In this document: piece after piece, positions 10,801-23,253 of the stretch | How positions within the stretch are numbered: position 1 is the first letter of the stretch | Layout: every line of letters starts with the position of its first letter | From: Strix aluco | Lineage: Eukaryota; Chordata; Aves; Strigiformes; Strigidae | Length of the DNA stretch: 64,000 nt | NCBI RefSeq assembly: GCF_031877795.1 | Contig: NC_133931.1 | Location: 25,356,264 to 25,420,263, forward strand | Reading direction: 5' to 3' | Made by a program: the position numbers and the translations under genes | The notes under the pieces: generated by a model | The model's database searches: none | What the model was told of the DNA's origin: nothing | Seen by the model: the letters and a program-made list of their open reading frames with translations, nothing else

Positions 10801-13800
10801 GTGTGGAGGTGGCTCTGATAAAAAGCAAAATGTATTCTGCTGCCAGGTGAGGTTTGGCTCAGCTCTGCTCTGTGCGTTGCAAAAGCTGAGGTACCAGAGG
10901 AGGGGTGAGATCAGCATTTCAGAGCCTTATGGAGGCAGTCATCCCTACCTAGGAGCTCTTAGGCTCTAGCAGGGCAAAGTTAGGACCTGAGTCTGCACTG
11001 GCAGCAGCCAGAGGTGCTTTATTTTTCTAGAAAAAACAAAACACCACAATAAAAGAAATTCCAGGGAAAAAGTAACAAAGCATATTTCCTTTCAGAAGTA
11101 CAGCTGTCTTACGGAGAGTCTGCTATTCCCATTATAAGATTGATGATGTAATTATGACAGATTAGATGTTTAGATCTGTAGTTTAATGTTTGCATATGGT
11201 AGCCCAGGTTCACATGGCTTACCCCAAAGAGCATCATTATCTACCCCATCTGTTGCCCAGGTCTTGAGGACAACTTCTGCTGGGAGCAGCATCTTCTGCT
11301 GGACAACTCGTAGGTTTGCAGATATTCCCCAAAGCTGATTCTTGGTGCAGAACTTGGGGTACAGAGTGCCTGGCTTTGCACAGCCTTGTTCTTATCTGAT
11401 CACAGGCACTTGCTGTTTCTCATGGAAGGGAGGGGTGTAGCCATCTTCACCCCTGAAGCTTTGGGGGATCTCTTTCATGAATTTTTATACTTAGCTTTCC
11501 ATATGTATATTGAACCCAGTGGTATGACTGGACACCTTCAAAACAGCCATTAAAGCCTTGATACTTTATGGTGGTTCAACAAGCTACCTCAAAAAGAACT
11601 GAGGAGGTATGCTTTGAAAGGGGATTTCTCCAGCTGCTTCCACCCAGCACTTTAAAAACACATAAGACACAATAAAACACGTGTTGACATAAGTGAGCTT
11701 CAAAAAAACCATTGGATTATTTTGAAGGAGTATAAACACACGTGGGGAGAGTTATCATCCTTCACCCAGCAAAACAATTACATCAGCGCAGCTTGGACTG
11801 GGATCTGCCTTAAGATCTCCCAGATGTTGCAAATGGCACAGTTGCTGATCGGTTGCTCTGGGTAATTATAAACTGTCAAATGAAGGAGGGGAAGTTGGTT
11901 CTCAAATTAAAAAAGCATGAAAGTCTTTTGGGGAATCGAAGAGAAGATCCACTCACTGTTCATAGCTGATGCCCAGAGACACGACAGCCTCTGCTTATGC
12001 CTGGCTTTGCCAGGCCAGTGTTGCGGACGTGTCTCAGAGCCTACCTTATGCCTGAACTCTGGTGTGCTGCATGGAAGGGATGAACCCCCCAGCAAGGAGC
12101 TTGCTGTGGGGTGATCGTAGGGCTGCTCAGAAATCATGTTGGCAGCATCTCCCAGCCTAGGGTGAGGGACCTGCCCCCCACCTCACTAACAGAAGCCTAT
12201 CTGGTCCTGAAGAAGATGATGTAAGCCCTTGACACTCAAATGGAAAGGGGAACCTGGGGAAAAGCTGCACCTTGTTGGCCTTGGGGGGAAAGAACTTACC
12301 TGGCCCCAGGGCTGGTCCCCTGGACCTGGGCTGTGCAGCTGGAGGAGGGAGCCTCAGACGAGGTGCCAGTGCTGTGCTGCAGGACAACAAGAGTTCAAGA
12401 CTTTGGAGGCTGCAAGAAGACAGGGAGCAGGTCCCTGACAGTTGGCTCAGACACTTATCAGAGTCTGTCCCCAGCTCAAAGGTGCATTTTTGTGCAGTTG
12501 CTGTGAAGCATTTGCTGTTCGTAGTGCAGAGGAGCTGTAGGCATGGGGAGAAAGAGGCCTGGTGGGCTTATGTCAGGAATGAGCCCCAGGTACTCTCCTC
12601 CCCGAAGGTAGGTGCTACCCCCTCATATCCACAAGCAGAGCACTGGCCTTGTGGGGCATGCTCAGGCCGCCAGCAACCCTCTGCTCAGCCCTTTGAAGGA
12701 CACTGGAAGGCACCAGCACCCTGAAGAGCCTTTGGGATTCAGCAGCCCAAGTGTTGGGAGATGCTTCAGCCTCAGAAAGAGAGAGGATTTTGGAAAGCCC
12801 CTGTGCTGGTGTTTCCATGGGGTGCCTCACTGGTGAACTGCCTCTCCAAGGTCCCTTCCAACAGTCCCAGATCGCAGTCCCACTGGACTGCAGCCATGCC
12901 ATCCCTTTGAGTCGTTTGCCTCCTCCCCAAGGGGCGAGTAGCTGGGGTGTTCATCCAGCTCCCCAGAGCCCGTGGCAGAGCTACCAGCTTGTGTTCGCCA
13001 GCTCGCAGCAATACCTCAGGGTGAATGACGATGGGTGAAAACTGGAAGCGGTGCCATGCCCTTGTGGTGACACAGCCCCTGGCAGAGGGCAAGGAGGATG
13101 ACTGGGCAGCAACCTGTCTGTGTGCCCTGCCTGAGGTGGTGAGCGACAGCTCCAGCAGCTAGCTAACGCTCCCAGCGGAGCTGTGGGGAGGGGGACACAG
13201 GCACCTGGCCCACAGCTCTGGCTTCTATTACCAGCATGTCACTGCTTTACCGGCACTAACACAGCAGGGTTGCTGACCCCCGGCACAGAGCAGCAGTGCA
13301 GTGGGGTGTGTGCCAGGAGGGTGCTCTCACTGATCGCCCTTGCAGGAAGCTGCCCAGTGCTGGAGACGGATGTGGCTTCCTTAGCACACAGGGTAACGAG
13401 CTCAGCAGCAGATCAGCCACACAAAAATGAACCCCTGGCGATACCAGTCCATCATGTCAAGTGGTGGTTTCATCCTGGACATGGTGACAGTGGCGGGGAG
13501 AAACACATCACCCATCCCCAGCATCACCCATCAAGGCCAGCTCACCCTGACACAAGGTGGGGCTGTGCTGTAACAGTACGAGCACCACCGGAGCGTGCTG
13601 GCATTGTCTTCTCTTTTTTAATTTCATTTTTCAGGATGACAACACTTTAGAGGTTTATGACCAACAGGAGAATTTACTACTAAGTCATATACTGATGTAA
13701 TGAAATCTAATATATGCTGTGTAATGAGTTATGAGATGTTATTTAGTTTCAGGATTTTATTACTTCAATCAGTTATGACCATATTTCCTTTTATATGATT

Positions 13801-14655
13801 GCTCACTCTTTAAACATACCAGATGACTGTATAAAGAACACCTAATAAAGTCTGGAGATGTTAAAATATAAATGTTTTAATTTTTGCCATAAATTTGGTT
13901 TAATTCTACCAATGGTGGCTTTTGCACTGGAAGTGGTGCACTCCTTGTTAGCAGAGCAGACCTTAGTAGTGTTGTCTCAGATCCTTTGTGGGAAGGATCT
14001 GGGTGACCCTGCTTCATAATAAAGCATAGTTAGTCACCAGTGCTCACCCTTGGTGATTATACACAGAAATGGAAAGATTTTTAGAATAAAATGAAAGACA
14101 GAAAACATTGATCTGTGATATAAGTCATTGTCTTAATTTACCTCTCATATTTACCAGCATAACTGCAATATACTCATCCTGGTTTCTACCATTCTTCAAG
14201 AGGAGAGAATCAGGTTTATGGTCTTCAGCATTGAAATCAAATATATGAATGTTCTGTCCATGAGCCTTTTGGCAATCCTCCTAATTTTTCCACATTTATG
14301 CATTGTATTTTAAAGTCATGCGGGATAACGTCATAGCAGTGGAATTATATAGCTGTGAAATAAGATCAGAATCAAGTCTTTAATAAATCAACGTTTAAGC
14401 AAGTAAAGGACTTCAACTGCTGAACAATTGCAGGAACCAAGCAGTGTAGAGTCCCAGTTGTGATATGTTCATAGTGAGTGTTGAGTTCTCAAAAGTTATT
14501 GTAGAACACGTTTTATGATGGTTAACAACTCTGCAGTAAGAGCTTGTGTCCGTGTTAATACAGACTGCGGCTATTGTAAGGCTTTAGCATGCTGCTGCTA
14601 TCTAGCAAGCCACCCACTGTGGGCACACAGAGGTCTCCAGCGCTGCTGGCTGGGG
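4890..14655. other. Intergenic, no gene recognised
   Basis: No coding region is supported. 4890-8500 is AT-rich. About 8560-10300 and 12150-13600 are GC-richer and carry chance open frames of up to 155 codons (for example 12272-12724 and 13183-13650) with no recognisable family, no splice context and no promoter. An isolated AATAAA lies near 13844. I see no transposon that I can name here. Confidence 0.7.
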
Positions 14656-15595
14656 TCACAGAATCTTCTAGGTTGGAAAAGACCTTGAAGATCATCCAGT
14701 CCAACCATTAACCTAACACTGACCGTTCCCAACTACACCATATCCCTCAGCGCTATGTCAACCCGACTCTTAAACACCTCCAGGGATGGGGACTCCACCA
14801 CCTCCCTGGGCAGCCCGTTCCAACGCCTAACAACCCGTTCTGTAAAGAAATGCTTCCTAATATCCAGTCTAAACCTGCCCTGGCGCAACTTGAGGCCATT
14901 AGCTCTTGTCCTATCACTTATTACTTGGTTAAAGAGGCTCATCCCCAGCTCTCTGCAACCTCCTTTCAGGTAGCTGTAGAGGGCAATGAGGTCTCCCCTC
15001 AGCCTCCTCTTCTCCAGACTAAACAACCCCAGTTCCCTCAGCCGCTCCTCGTACGACATGTGCTCCAGACCCTTCACCAGCTTCGTTGCCCTTCTCTGGA
15101 CACGGTCCAGAATTTCAATGTCCTTTTTGTAGTGAGGGGCCCAAAACTGAACACAGGAATCCAGGTGCAGCCTCACCAGTGCCGAGTACAGGGGGAAGAT
15201 CACTTCCCTGTCCCTGCTGGCCACACTATTTCTGATACAAGCCAGGATAACATTGGCCTTCTTGGCCACCTGGGCACACTGCTGGCTCATGTTCAGCCGG
15301 CTGTCAATCAACACCCCCAGGTCCCTCTCTGACTGGCAGCTCTCCAGCCACTCCTCCCCAAGCCTGTAGCGCTGCTGGGGGTTGTTGTGGCCGAAGTGCA
15401 GCACCCAGCATTTGGCCTTATTGAAACTCCTACAGTTGGCCTTAGCCCATCACTCCAGCCTGTCCAGATCTCTCTGCAGAGCCTCCCTACCCTCGAGCCA
15501 ATCAACACTCCCACCCAACTTGGTGTCGTCTGCAAACTTACTGAGGGTGCACTCAATCCCCTCATCTAGATCATCAGTAAAGATGTTTAACAGAG
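14656..15595 (-). mobile_element. CR1 LINE, 5'-truncated, 3' end at 14656
   Basis: The minus strand reads as the 3' ~940 bases of an avian CR1 retrotransposon. The terminal part includes the complement of the well-known TTCTAGGTTGGAAAAGACC segment followed by ATCATCCAGTCCAACC. The 3' end finishes with a single TCACAGAATC-like unit rather than several tandem 8-mers. The 5' end stops within the reverse-transcriptase region, typical of incomplete reverse transcription. No clear target-site duplication is visible, as usual for CR1. It is far less decayed than the other two CR1-like remnants in the window. Confidence 0.93.
14733..15595 (-). pseudogene. CR1 ORF2 reverse transcriptase, C-terminal part, one stop
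   Basis: A single minus-strand frame stays open across the fragment except for one TGA at 15450-15452, where relatives have Arg in a LERW context; a CGA to TGA CpG transition would explain it. Upstream of the stop the frame retains the catalytic FADD box (15525-15536). Downstream, 14733-15404 is a 223-codon open stretch with CR1 hallmarks such as [40 protein letters not shown] and [11 protein letters not shown]. It lacks the endonuclease and most of the polymerase domain, so it is a dead fragment. Confidence 0.9.
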
Positions 15596-16106
15596 TCCTG
15601 CATGGGTGTCACCTGCCTGGAGATGACATCTACATATAATACATCTAGTTACAACTTTCTAATTTTCCTCCCCACCTCTGCAACAAGCAGCACTCATGTG
15701 ATTTCCTTAGCCTTATTGAAGTCACCACTGCCCCTGCAGCAGGAACTCGCTCTCTCCTGCCTCAGACTGGGTATTTCTGACCCAGCCAGGTGCCGGTCCT
15801 GATTTGAGGACAAGGTACCATTGCAGAACTACTGCAGTGGAGTGCTGGAGCAGGGAATGGTCCCCTCTGTCTGCAAACTGTTATTACAGGGGCTCAAAAG
15901 CAACAGTCAACAAATTTTCATATGAGATCTTGAAAGCAGCCTTTGCAGCAGAGTATGTGTCTTTGCTGTGCTCGTTCAAGGCGCAGGGCTCTGGTGCCTT
16001 GGCTCACTCAGGCTGCTCAGCAGTGCAAGACAGGAAGACACAGACACCTGCCTGTGCCGCACAGGGCTGGGAGGCTGAGCTGATGCTTTCAGGGGAGGGA
16101 GAGGAG

Positions 16107-16154
16107 CTGGGAGGAAAGGAGCCTGGCAAACTGGGAGGAAAGGAGTCTGGCAAA
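16107..16154. repeat. Two-copy 24-bp tandem duplication
   Basis: Unit CTGGGAGGAAAGGAGCCTGG followed by CAAA, repeated immediately at 16131-16154 with one C-to-T difference. The length is a multiple of three, but no real gene is involved. Confidence 0.85.
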
Positions 16155-16389
16155 CCTGAGCATGCTGTAGACATTTGAGTGCCCAGCTTCGAGGGAGGGA
16201 AAACTGCCTTTTAGTTACAGTCTAATTTAGAATTTGCAGCAACTGGAAATTTTTTTCAGCATATTTAATCTGCTGTGACTGTGGCTACTGCCTGTATCAT
16301 GGCCCAGAGATGACTTTGTCTGATGATCCCTGCTGCTCTATTGCCTGTGGCAGAAAGATGCCAGAGGCCCAGTTTGGCAGAAGTTCCCT

Positions 16390-16413
16390 CCCCATCCCCA
16401 TCCCCATCCCCAT
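16390..16413. repeat. (CCCCAT)4 simple repeat
   Basis: Four perfect hexamer units, followed by the related CCCTCACCATCACCATCCC. Confidence 0.9.
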
Positions 16414-19400
16414 CCCTCACCATCACCATCCCAGCTTCTGAGCCCTGTCCCTGACCGGCCTGTCCTTTGTTTTATCTGTGGTTAGTATTACTGTGGTCTG
16501 TAAACCCCTCCTTCTGGCTCTGCAAGGCATGGTGTCATTTCAGGATAGTTCCTCCAGACACTTGTTTATCAATTTCATTTTTTTTTTATTGTACATACAT
16601 CAAGATGATGTACTTCTCTTAGTATTTATTCAATTATTGATAAAGATACTAACAGAAGGGAAAAACTTCTAAATGACCCGTCTTGCTTCTCCATTCTATT
16701 AATATCTCTGTCACTAATTGGATACATTTTAGGAGAAGAATTACAGCAAGTAATGAAGTAAAGAGTTTACTATACACAAATTCAGGATAATAATTCAGCT
16801 AAAGAGAATCATACATCAAATAAATGGCCAAGCGTATTTAAAAGGTGTCTTTGTACAGTAACAAGGCACAATTTAATCCCATTAAGAAAATGTTGGCAGT
16901 GGCTCAGTGTTTGGGAACATGCCACTGAACTGTCCGGCTGTAACCTTGGATGTAGGAAAAGTTGAGACAAAGCAGTGTACTCAGTTTGACACATCTTTGC
17001 CCTTTAGGTCCTTAATTAATGATGCAATGAATTACTAAAACATTTAATATTGTTTAGCAGCAGAAACTGTATTATATGCAGAAGCTAAGTGATAACATGC
17101 TGAATGTGCCCTATCTGCTGCTTCATATGTGAAGTTTATTTGCATCTCCATAAAACAGATTTCTGAGCTATCTCAAAAGAGCAAGTCCACATACTACTTT
17201 AATTTGAAAGAAACAAAATCTTTCCATATATATTACTTAAAGAATAAAAAGCCGGGTAGGTTTCTTTCTCACTAACCAAAAATTTAAGAAAAACATTGGG
17301 GTTTTTTCCTCAGGTTTTATTTTTCATCTGGGTTACTCTGCTTTTACTTTGTCCCCAGTATTTTCAGTAGGATCTGGAATACTTTTCTCCAGGTATTTTG
17401 TATATGGCACTCAGCTGCCAAAACAATTGACTTATTTCTAATTAAGAAGGATTTAATAGGTACCATAGAAAAGATGTTATGGCTAGATGCATTTCTCATG
17501 GCCACATATTATACCATTGGAATTTTAGCTATAGATCCTGGAAAAAAATATCGTGTGGATAGTTTAAAGCATTAGCTTTTCAAGACAAAATCACGGCTCA
17601 TTCAGTATAACCTAAGCTCAGCGGTGTGCTGGGGGGTCAGCACGATGGGGGGTCTGCTGATGTAGAGCACTCCTCACTTCTCTGCAGCTCAGCGGGGTGT
17701 TGATGCTGTTCCTCCCCGCACACACAGCTTTCTTCCAATTGGTGTGTCACTTCCCTGATTTCTGTAATCACAGAAGAAGAATGGGTGTTATTAACATATG
17801 CAAACATTACGCATCAGAGATATCAATATTCAGTGCTGTCCACTGACTCTCTACGAAGGTCTTGCCCTTCAAATATCAGCTGTGTGGTTTTCCTTTGCTG
17901 ATACTTACAATATCATGTTGTTGTGCAGAATGAATTGCTTGACAGACCTTTGTGTCTCTTTGTACTGTAACAGCTTCTAGAAAAATTCAAACTGACAGTT
18001 CCTATAGTAAGGCATGAGGAAATATATTTGAATAGTGCATGTGTTTTACAGTGCAAGGTCAGAGAGTATACATACATCACAGGCTACAGTGGGGAATAAG
18101 AGGGTAACTATAGATATACACACAACACACAAACATGAGCGATTATTTTTTAGCTCTTGATCCATCTTCTGGCATTTGCTGCCAAACCAAAAGAAAAAAA
18201 AATGCTGTCCCCTTTCTGTGTGATTGCAGAAGGACTCTTCTCTCCACAGAATTAGGTTTAGAAACCACAGAAAGCAAACAGCGTGGTCCATAGCGATGGG
18301 ATGGCCCAGTTTTACTTGCATGAGTCATGGTGCTAAGGAGCTGGATGCTCAAAGGGGCTGTGCTGTCGTGCCAACAGCCCCACCGTCACGTCTGGGATGG
18401 GGTTGTGCTGCTTCCAGCGGGTTTCCTTCAAGGAGCAGAGGAGCAGGATGGCTTGGTGGGTCGATGTACCATAGGTGGGCTCAGCACCAGCACTGGCTCC
18501 CAAGTGGCTCTCTGCCACCGACAACCTCACATAGATGTTTTAAGGGCAATTTACTGACAGTGGAAGCAATATGACAAAAATTAGGTAGGCAAGAGGGATT
18601 AAAACATGTGCAATTGTGCAGAATTTGCTAGGGTCAATTCCATGAGTTAGGAACTAGTGAAGTGTTTGAAGACCTGGAAATAATTCCAATTTGTCGTATC
18701 GGGAGTCTCCTTCCCAGAAACAGGCTGTGGAAGCAGAGGCAAGTCTACCATATGGAGAGCAGATGTCTCAAGGGAGTTGAAAAGAAGATACTTTGCTAGT
18801 ACTAAAAATATTCAGTATGAGGAGGTGATAACAAGTGCTTCTAAAGAAGAGACAACTATTTATCATTGAATAGACAATTTTTACTGTTTCCTAGAACACA
18901 AACCTATATGCTCAAATTATCCTGGACTGTCGCAGTGAAGAGGCACTCTTTCACAGCTTGGGGCAGAAGCTATAATAGTAAGCAGATTGCACATCTTGTT
19001 TAACCATCTGTTTTTAAAAGCACATTTTATCATAGGCTGTATCACACTGAAAAAAGGTAGGGAAATAGGAAGACAATGAGTTACCGATCTACAACTGGTT
19101 TGATGTACAAAGCAGTGTGGTTGCTTTTGCCATTTGCAGCTTTGATGTTTTACTTTTTAGCACCTTATTTAGGAACTGTGTCATGGAGATTGACTCAATT
19201 TATAACATCAGTACTGTGGTGTTAGATGGTTCCTGTGAGCGCCGCCTCCAAGTACCAAACCTGCTTAAACATCAGGAATGAGGCTTGAGAGAACTTCATC
19301 ACTGCTTTCAGGTGCCTTAGGAGATGTGTTAAGGAAGGATCCCACTGAGAGAGGAAGCTCAAGGACAACCTGAATTTAAGTGGAGTTCTGAAATATCTTG

Positions 19401-19639
19401 CTCTGTAAGCAAAGACATGCAGATTTGGATCATGCCTGTGTAAGTACTAGCCACCATGTGCTCATATTACTCATGTGTCAGGTAGATGTTTGGGTTTCCC
19501 TCCTGTCGGAGCTGCTCTGCTTCCCAAGCAACAGACCAAGAGCTATTGACACAGATCCCTCAGCTCCTGCAAAACTCCACCAAATTACTGCAGGGAAAGA
19601 TAAAGCAATCCCAGAAAGGTAGGGCTGTGTGGCTTATTC

Positions 19640-20730
19640 CCTGGTGCTGAGGTGAGATGAGCTGTAATAGACCATCTCTGACAGATGTTCCTCTAATCTG
19701 TTCTTAAAAACCTCTAATGTCTGTGCTCTCCCAGCCCACAAAGGTAGCCTGCTCTTGAGTTTATCTTTGATTACAGTTGGGAGTTTGTCCTAATATCTGA
19801 TCTAAATCTCCCTTGCTTCCAGTTAAACCCATTACTCCTTGTTCCAGTCTCAGTGAACATCAAGGCAACAGATGTTCATCCTCTTTTACAGTAATCTTTG
19901 AAGGCTGTTATCCTGCTCCCTCCAGACCCATCCATCTTCTCTTCACTAGACTAAACAACCCCAAGCTCTTTCAACCTCTCCTCACAGGTCAGGTTTTATA
20001 AACCTCTTAACACACTTGTTGGTCTCTCAGGGCTTTCTATTTCATTTACATCTTTGTTAAAAGGTGATGCCCAGTGCTGGACACAGCACTTGAGCTGAGA
20101 AGTTCCCAGCACCATGAAGTTATCATCCAGCCCTTGGCTTTCCCATCCCCATGAGTACACACATGGGTGTCACTGTGGTCATGCAGTCTGTGCTTATTCA
20201 CAGGTCTCTTCTGCCATCTGGTCAGTCACCCCCTGTTTCAACACAAGTCCTTTTGACCTCCTTGCACTTTGCACATGTCTCTCTTTGGTTCCATTTGTTG
20301 ATTCTGGAAAAACTCTCCAATTTTTCATAGCTGTTTTGAATTTTAGTCCTGGGCCCCAATATGCTTGCAATCCTCCTAGTTTAGTGTGATGGGCCATTTT
20401 TATAAGCATACTTTATTCCATTATCCGAGTTACTAGTGAAAATATCAAACAGAAACAGGCCCCGGAGAGACCCTGGTTGACCCCACTAAAAATGAATTTT
20501 CAGTTTGATGGCAAACCGTGATAAGTTCAGCATGTTTTTCAGCCACTTGTGCACCCACTGACTAATGATTTCATATGGCCTCTATGTCCTTACCTGGCCT
20601 CATAAGAACATCATGGGGGATGCATTCAAATGCCCCACTCCAGTCAAGGTATGTATTGCTGCTCCCTGCCTGTCACCAAGAGGAAACATGTTTGTTCTTC
20701 TGAATCAGATTTGCCTTGGCCATGCTGTGC
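19640..20730 (-). mobile_element. Ancient CR1/L3-like LINE remnant
   Basis: Heavily decayed minus-strand LINE. The blocks appear in the order expected of a CR1-clade element read backwards. The segment near 19940-19985 (ACTAGACTAAACAACCCCAA) matches the ORF2 C-terminus. Around 20360-20480 a run still tracks the CR1/L3 reverse-transcriptase segment that includes TTATAAGCATACTTTATTCC, and 20540-20720 follows the next upstream block (GTCAAGGTATGT context). No open frame survives. I place it as an old CR1 or L3-type copy predating the avian radiation. Borders are approximate. Confidence 0.75.
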
Positions 20731-22670
20731 CAAGCATGAGGAGTAGGACTCCTGCCCAACCAGTTGCAAAGCATCAACTGGGGTCAGGGAAGTTTTTGGC
20801 AAATGTTATTTTAAAACTGTAAAAAAAATGCACTGTTAAAATACAGCATTTCTTACTGCTGATAAATGCTTGTGCCTGCAATGATCATGAGTCTGTAATG
20901 CTACTACCAGGCATCTAAGGAAACAGCTAAGAAGGGAAGGAGGAGAGCAAGGCAGCATCCTGCACAGGCAGCAGCCTGTCTGGAGGCTCCTTCCTTCATC
21001 CTACATCCAGACCTGAGTTCATCTGTAGTCCCCTCCAAACCAAAATCCAACACCTCTGACAGCCAGCAGTGAGAGCAGCAGCACCCACAGCCCTGGAAAG
21101 TCTGAGGTGTGTCATACTGTTGCCATTGCAACGTAAAAATCATTCTCCTTGATTCAAGACAGGATTAACATTTCCATGCAGCCCTCACAGGGAGTTCGGA
21201 AAATGAAGAGACATTGTTTTACCCAGACCAAGAAAGGTGCCCGCCGCAGGGAAGAAAAGCTTGGGGGAATCTCCTTTAGGTGGAGGATCCCCCAGAGGGA
21301 GTTGAAACATCCTCCTGGGAGAGCACAGGAGAAGGCTGGCTGAGCTTCTCAAGCACAAGCTTGAAGAAGATGCTCCAGGAGTAACGGGACTTTGTTATTC
21401 ATCATAAGGGAAGAGACAAATAATTTTCAATACACATTTTGGTTGCCTGGGGCCAGGTGTGCACTGGGTGCCACAGTGGTCTGCAGCCACAGGATCCAGG
21501 GCAGAGCCTTTTGTGCTGGTAGCTCTGGGCTATGTATATTGCACCTTTACATTCAATTTGATACTGCCTTTAGCCTGCTGGCCTCCTGCCAGCACAGCTG
21601 CAGAAAGGTTGGGGAAATTTGCCATAATATGCTTGGGAATTCTTGTGGAAACCAAGTTTCACCTACTGCAGTGGAGGTGGATAGGTTTAAGTGGCTTGGG
21701 TTTCTTTTTGTCCTGAAATGCTCACCCTCACTTAAAATCAGAAGGAGGAGTTTAACATGAAAATATTCCATCTTGAACATACAGGACCACTGGAAATCAG
21801 TGTTTAAGACTATTTAGAAAATGCACTGAGATCATTCCCCAGATTAAAACCTGTGGAAATAAAACATTATTTTAACCAAGATTCAGTTGATGTTGCCAAC
21901 ACCAGTGACAACAATGCTCTCAACCCAGATTTTGGTGGACACCTTCAAAAAGCACAGGGATGAGTGTCCTAGCCACTGCTCAGCCAGCAACACAACCCCA
22001 GCCCACTGCAGGCTTCGGGCAGCCTTGCCCACACGCTGCTGGGCTGGCAGCCAGCCTTCCCCTGCCTTCAAGGAGTGAAATCTCAGCACAAAAATCTGCT
22101 GGCACCAAACGCCCCAACTGCTACACCCTTCAACTGCAAGAGGGTTTTATCAAGCCTAGAGAAAGATGATTGTGAGGGCACAAATGATTAAAGATAGAGA
22201 TTCGGCAGACTTTTATCTTTTTCCTATCAGGAAAAGAATAAGTGATGTTTTAGGTTTTCAAGAATACCCTAATTCAGCATTTTGCTGCAGCAGGGTGGTC
22301 ACTGGGCTTTGGACCACAGCCCAGCCAAACAGAACGGAGCTTTTCATCAGTTAAAATCCAAGAAGGGAATAATGATCTCAGAGTTTTGTATTTATCATTG
22401 GATTTGGCCCGCTGACCTGCCTAAGGAAAGGCAATGGCTTGAAACAGTTTTCACAAAGCCAAGACCTAAAGGGCTGCAGTAAAAATTAATTTTATCATGA
22501 TCTCTTTTTTTTGTTTTTTCCCAGATACACATATTTCTGTCATGTTTGGATAAATCCTACCCCCCCAGTTCCCTCAGAATAGTCAATACAGCTCTCCACA
22601 CTTCAAAAATCTACACTGGCCCAAAGATGTCACTATCTTGGCAATGACTCGCACAGCCCCAAACGGGGCT

Positions 22671-22695
22671 ATGTGGAGTTATGTGGAGTTATGTA
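22671..22695. repeat. Short tandem repeat, ATGTGGAGTT x ~2.4
   Basis: Two perfect 10-base units plus a partial third. Confidence 0.8.
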
Positions 22696-23237
22696 TGATT
22701 CAGCAGCAACAAGTGTGAAAAGGCTGAGACTGCTGGCGCTCGCCCTTCATCAACCTTTTCATATTCCTGGCACTCACTGTGAACATTGCTGGCTGCAGAT
22801 ATTTAAAGAGCAAAAAGAGCGAGTATTGCAGTTAGCTCCTTTTTCTTTTTTTCATTTAGCATTTTTCCCTCCTCTTTGTTAATTTAAGCAGATATTTATT
22901 CTTTTATGGACATGAAGAGCTTCCCCTGGCCCTCAGCACCAGCATGGGTCATCTTGTTCTCCCAGCAAGCACCACGCAGTGATGAGCAATACTTCTTGTC
23001 TCAGCAGCCTTTTTCTTTGGGGTAGGCACTTTTCCCCCTTACCCAACAAAACGTGGGGTTTGGGTGGTGAAAGCACAGGGGTTTTCCATCATGTGATGGG
23101 AGAACATTCGGCACCGGGTGAAGTGATGAGGCATCTTACATGTTCCCCATTACAAGCTGCCCGATGCCAAGAGATCTCTGCATTTTCGTCTAAAGGATGG
23201 ACATTACTATACTGTGAAAACCTGAAGCCCTTCACAT

Positions 23238-23253
23238 AAAAAAAAAAAAAAAA
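23238..23253. repeat. A16 homopolymer
   Basis: Uninterrupted A run. No retroposed gene body is recognisable upstream of it. Confidence 0.8.

Larger units (their letters stand above)
15596..19635. other. Intergenic, no gene recognised
   Basis: Apart from a two-copy 24-bp tandem duplication and a (CCCCAT)n run, I recognise nothing. Open frames here are short and of unremarkable composition. Confidence 0.65.

Noticed and set aside
13183-13650. 155-codon plus-strand frame in the intergenic region
   Set aside because: No family resemblance, promoter or splice context; GC-richer sequence makes such frames likely by chance.
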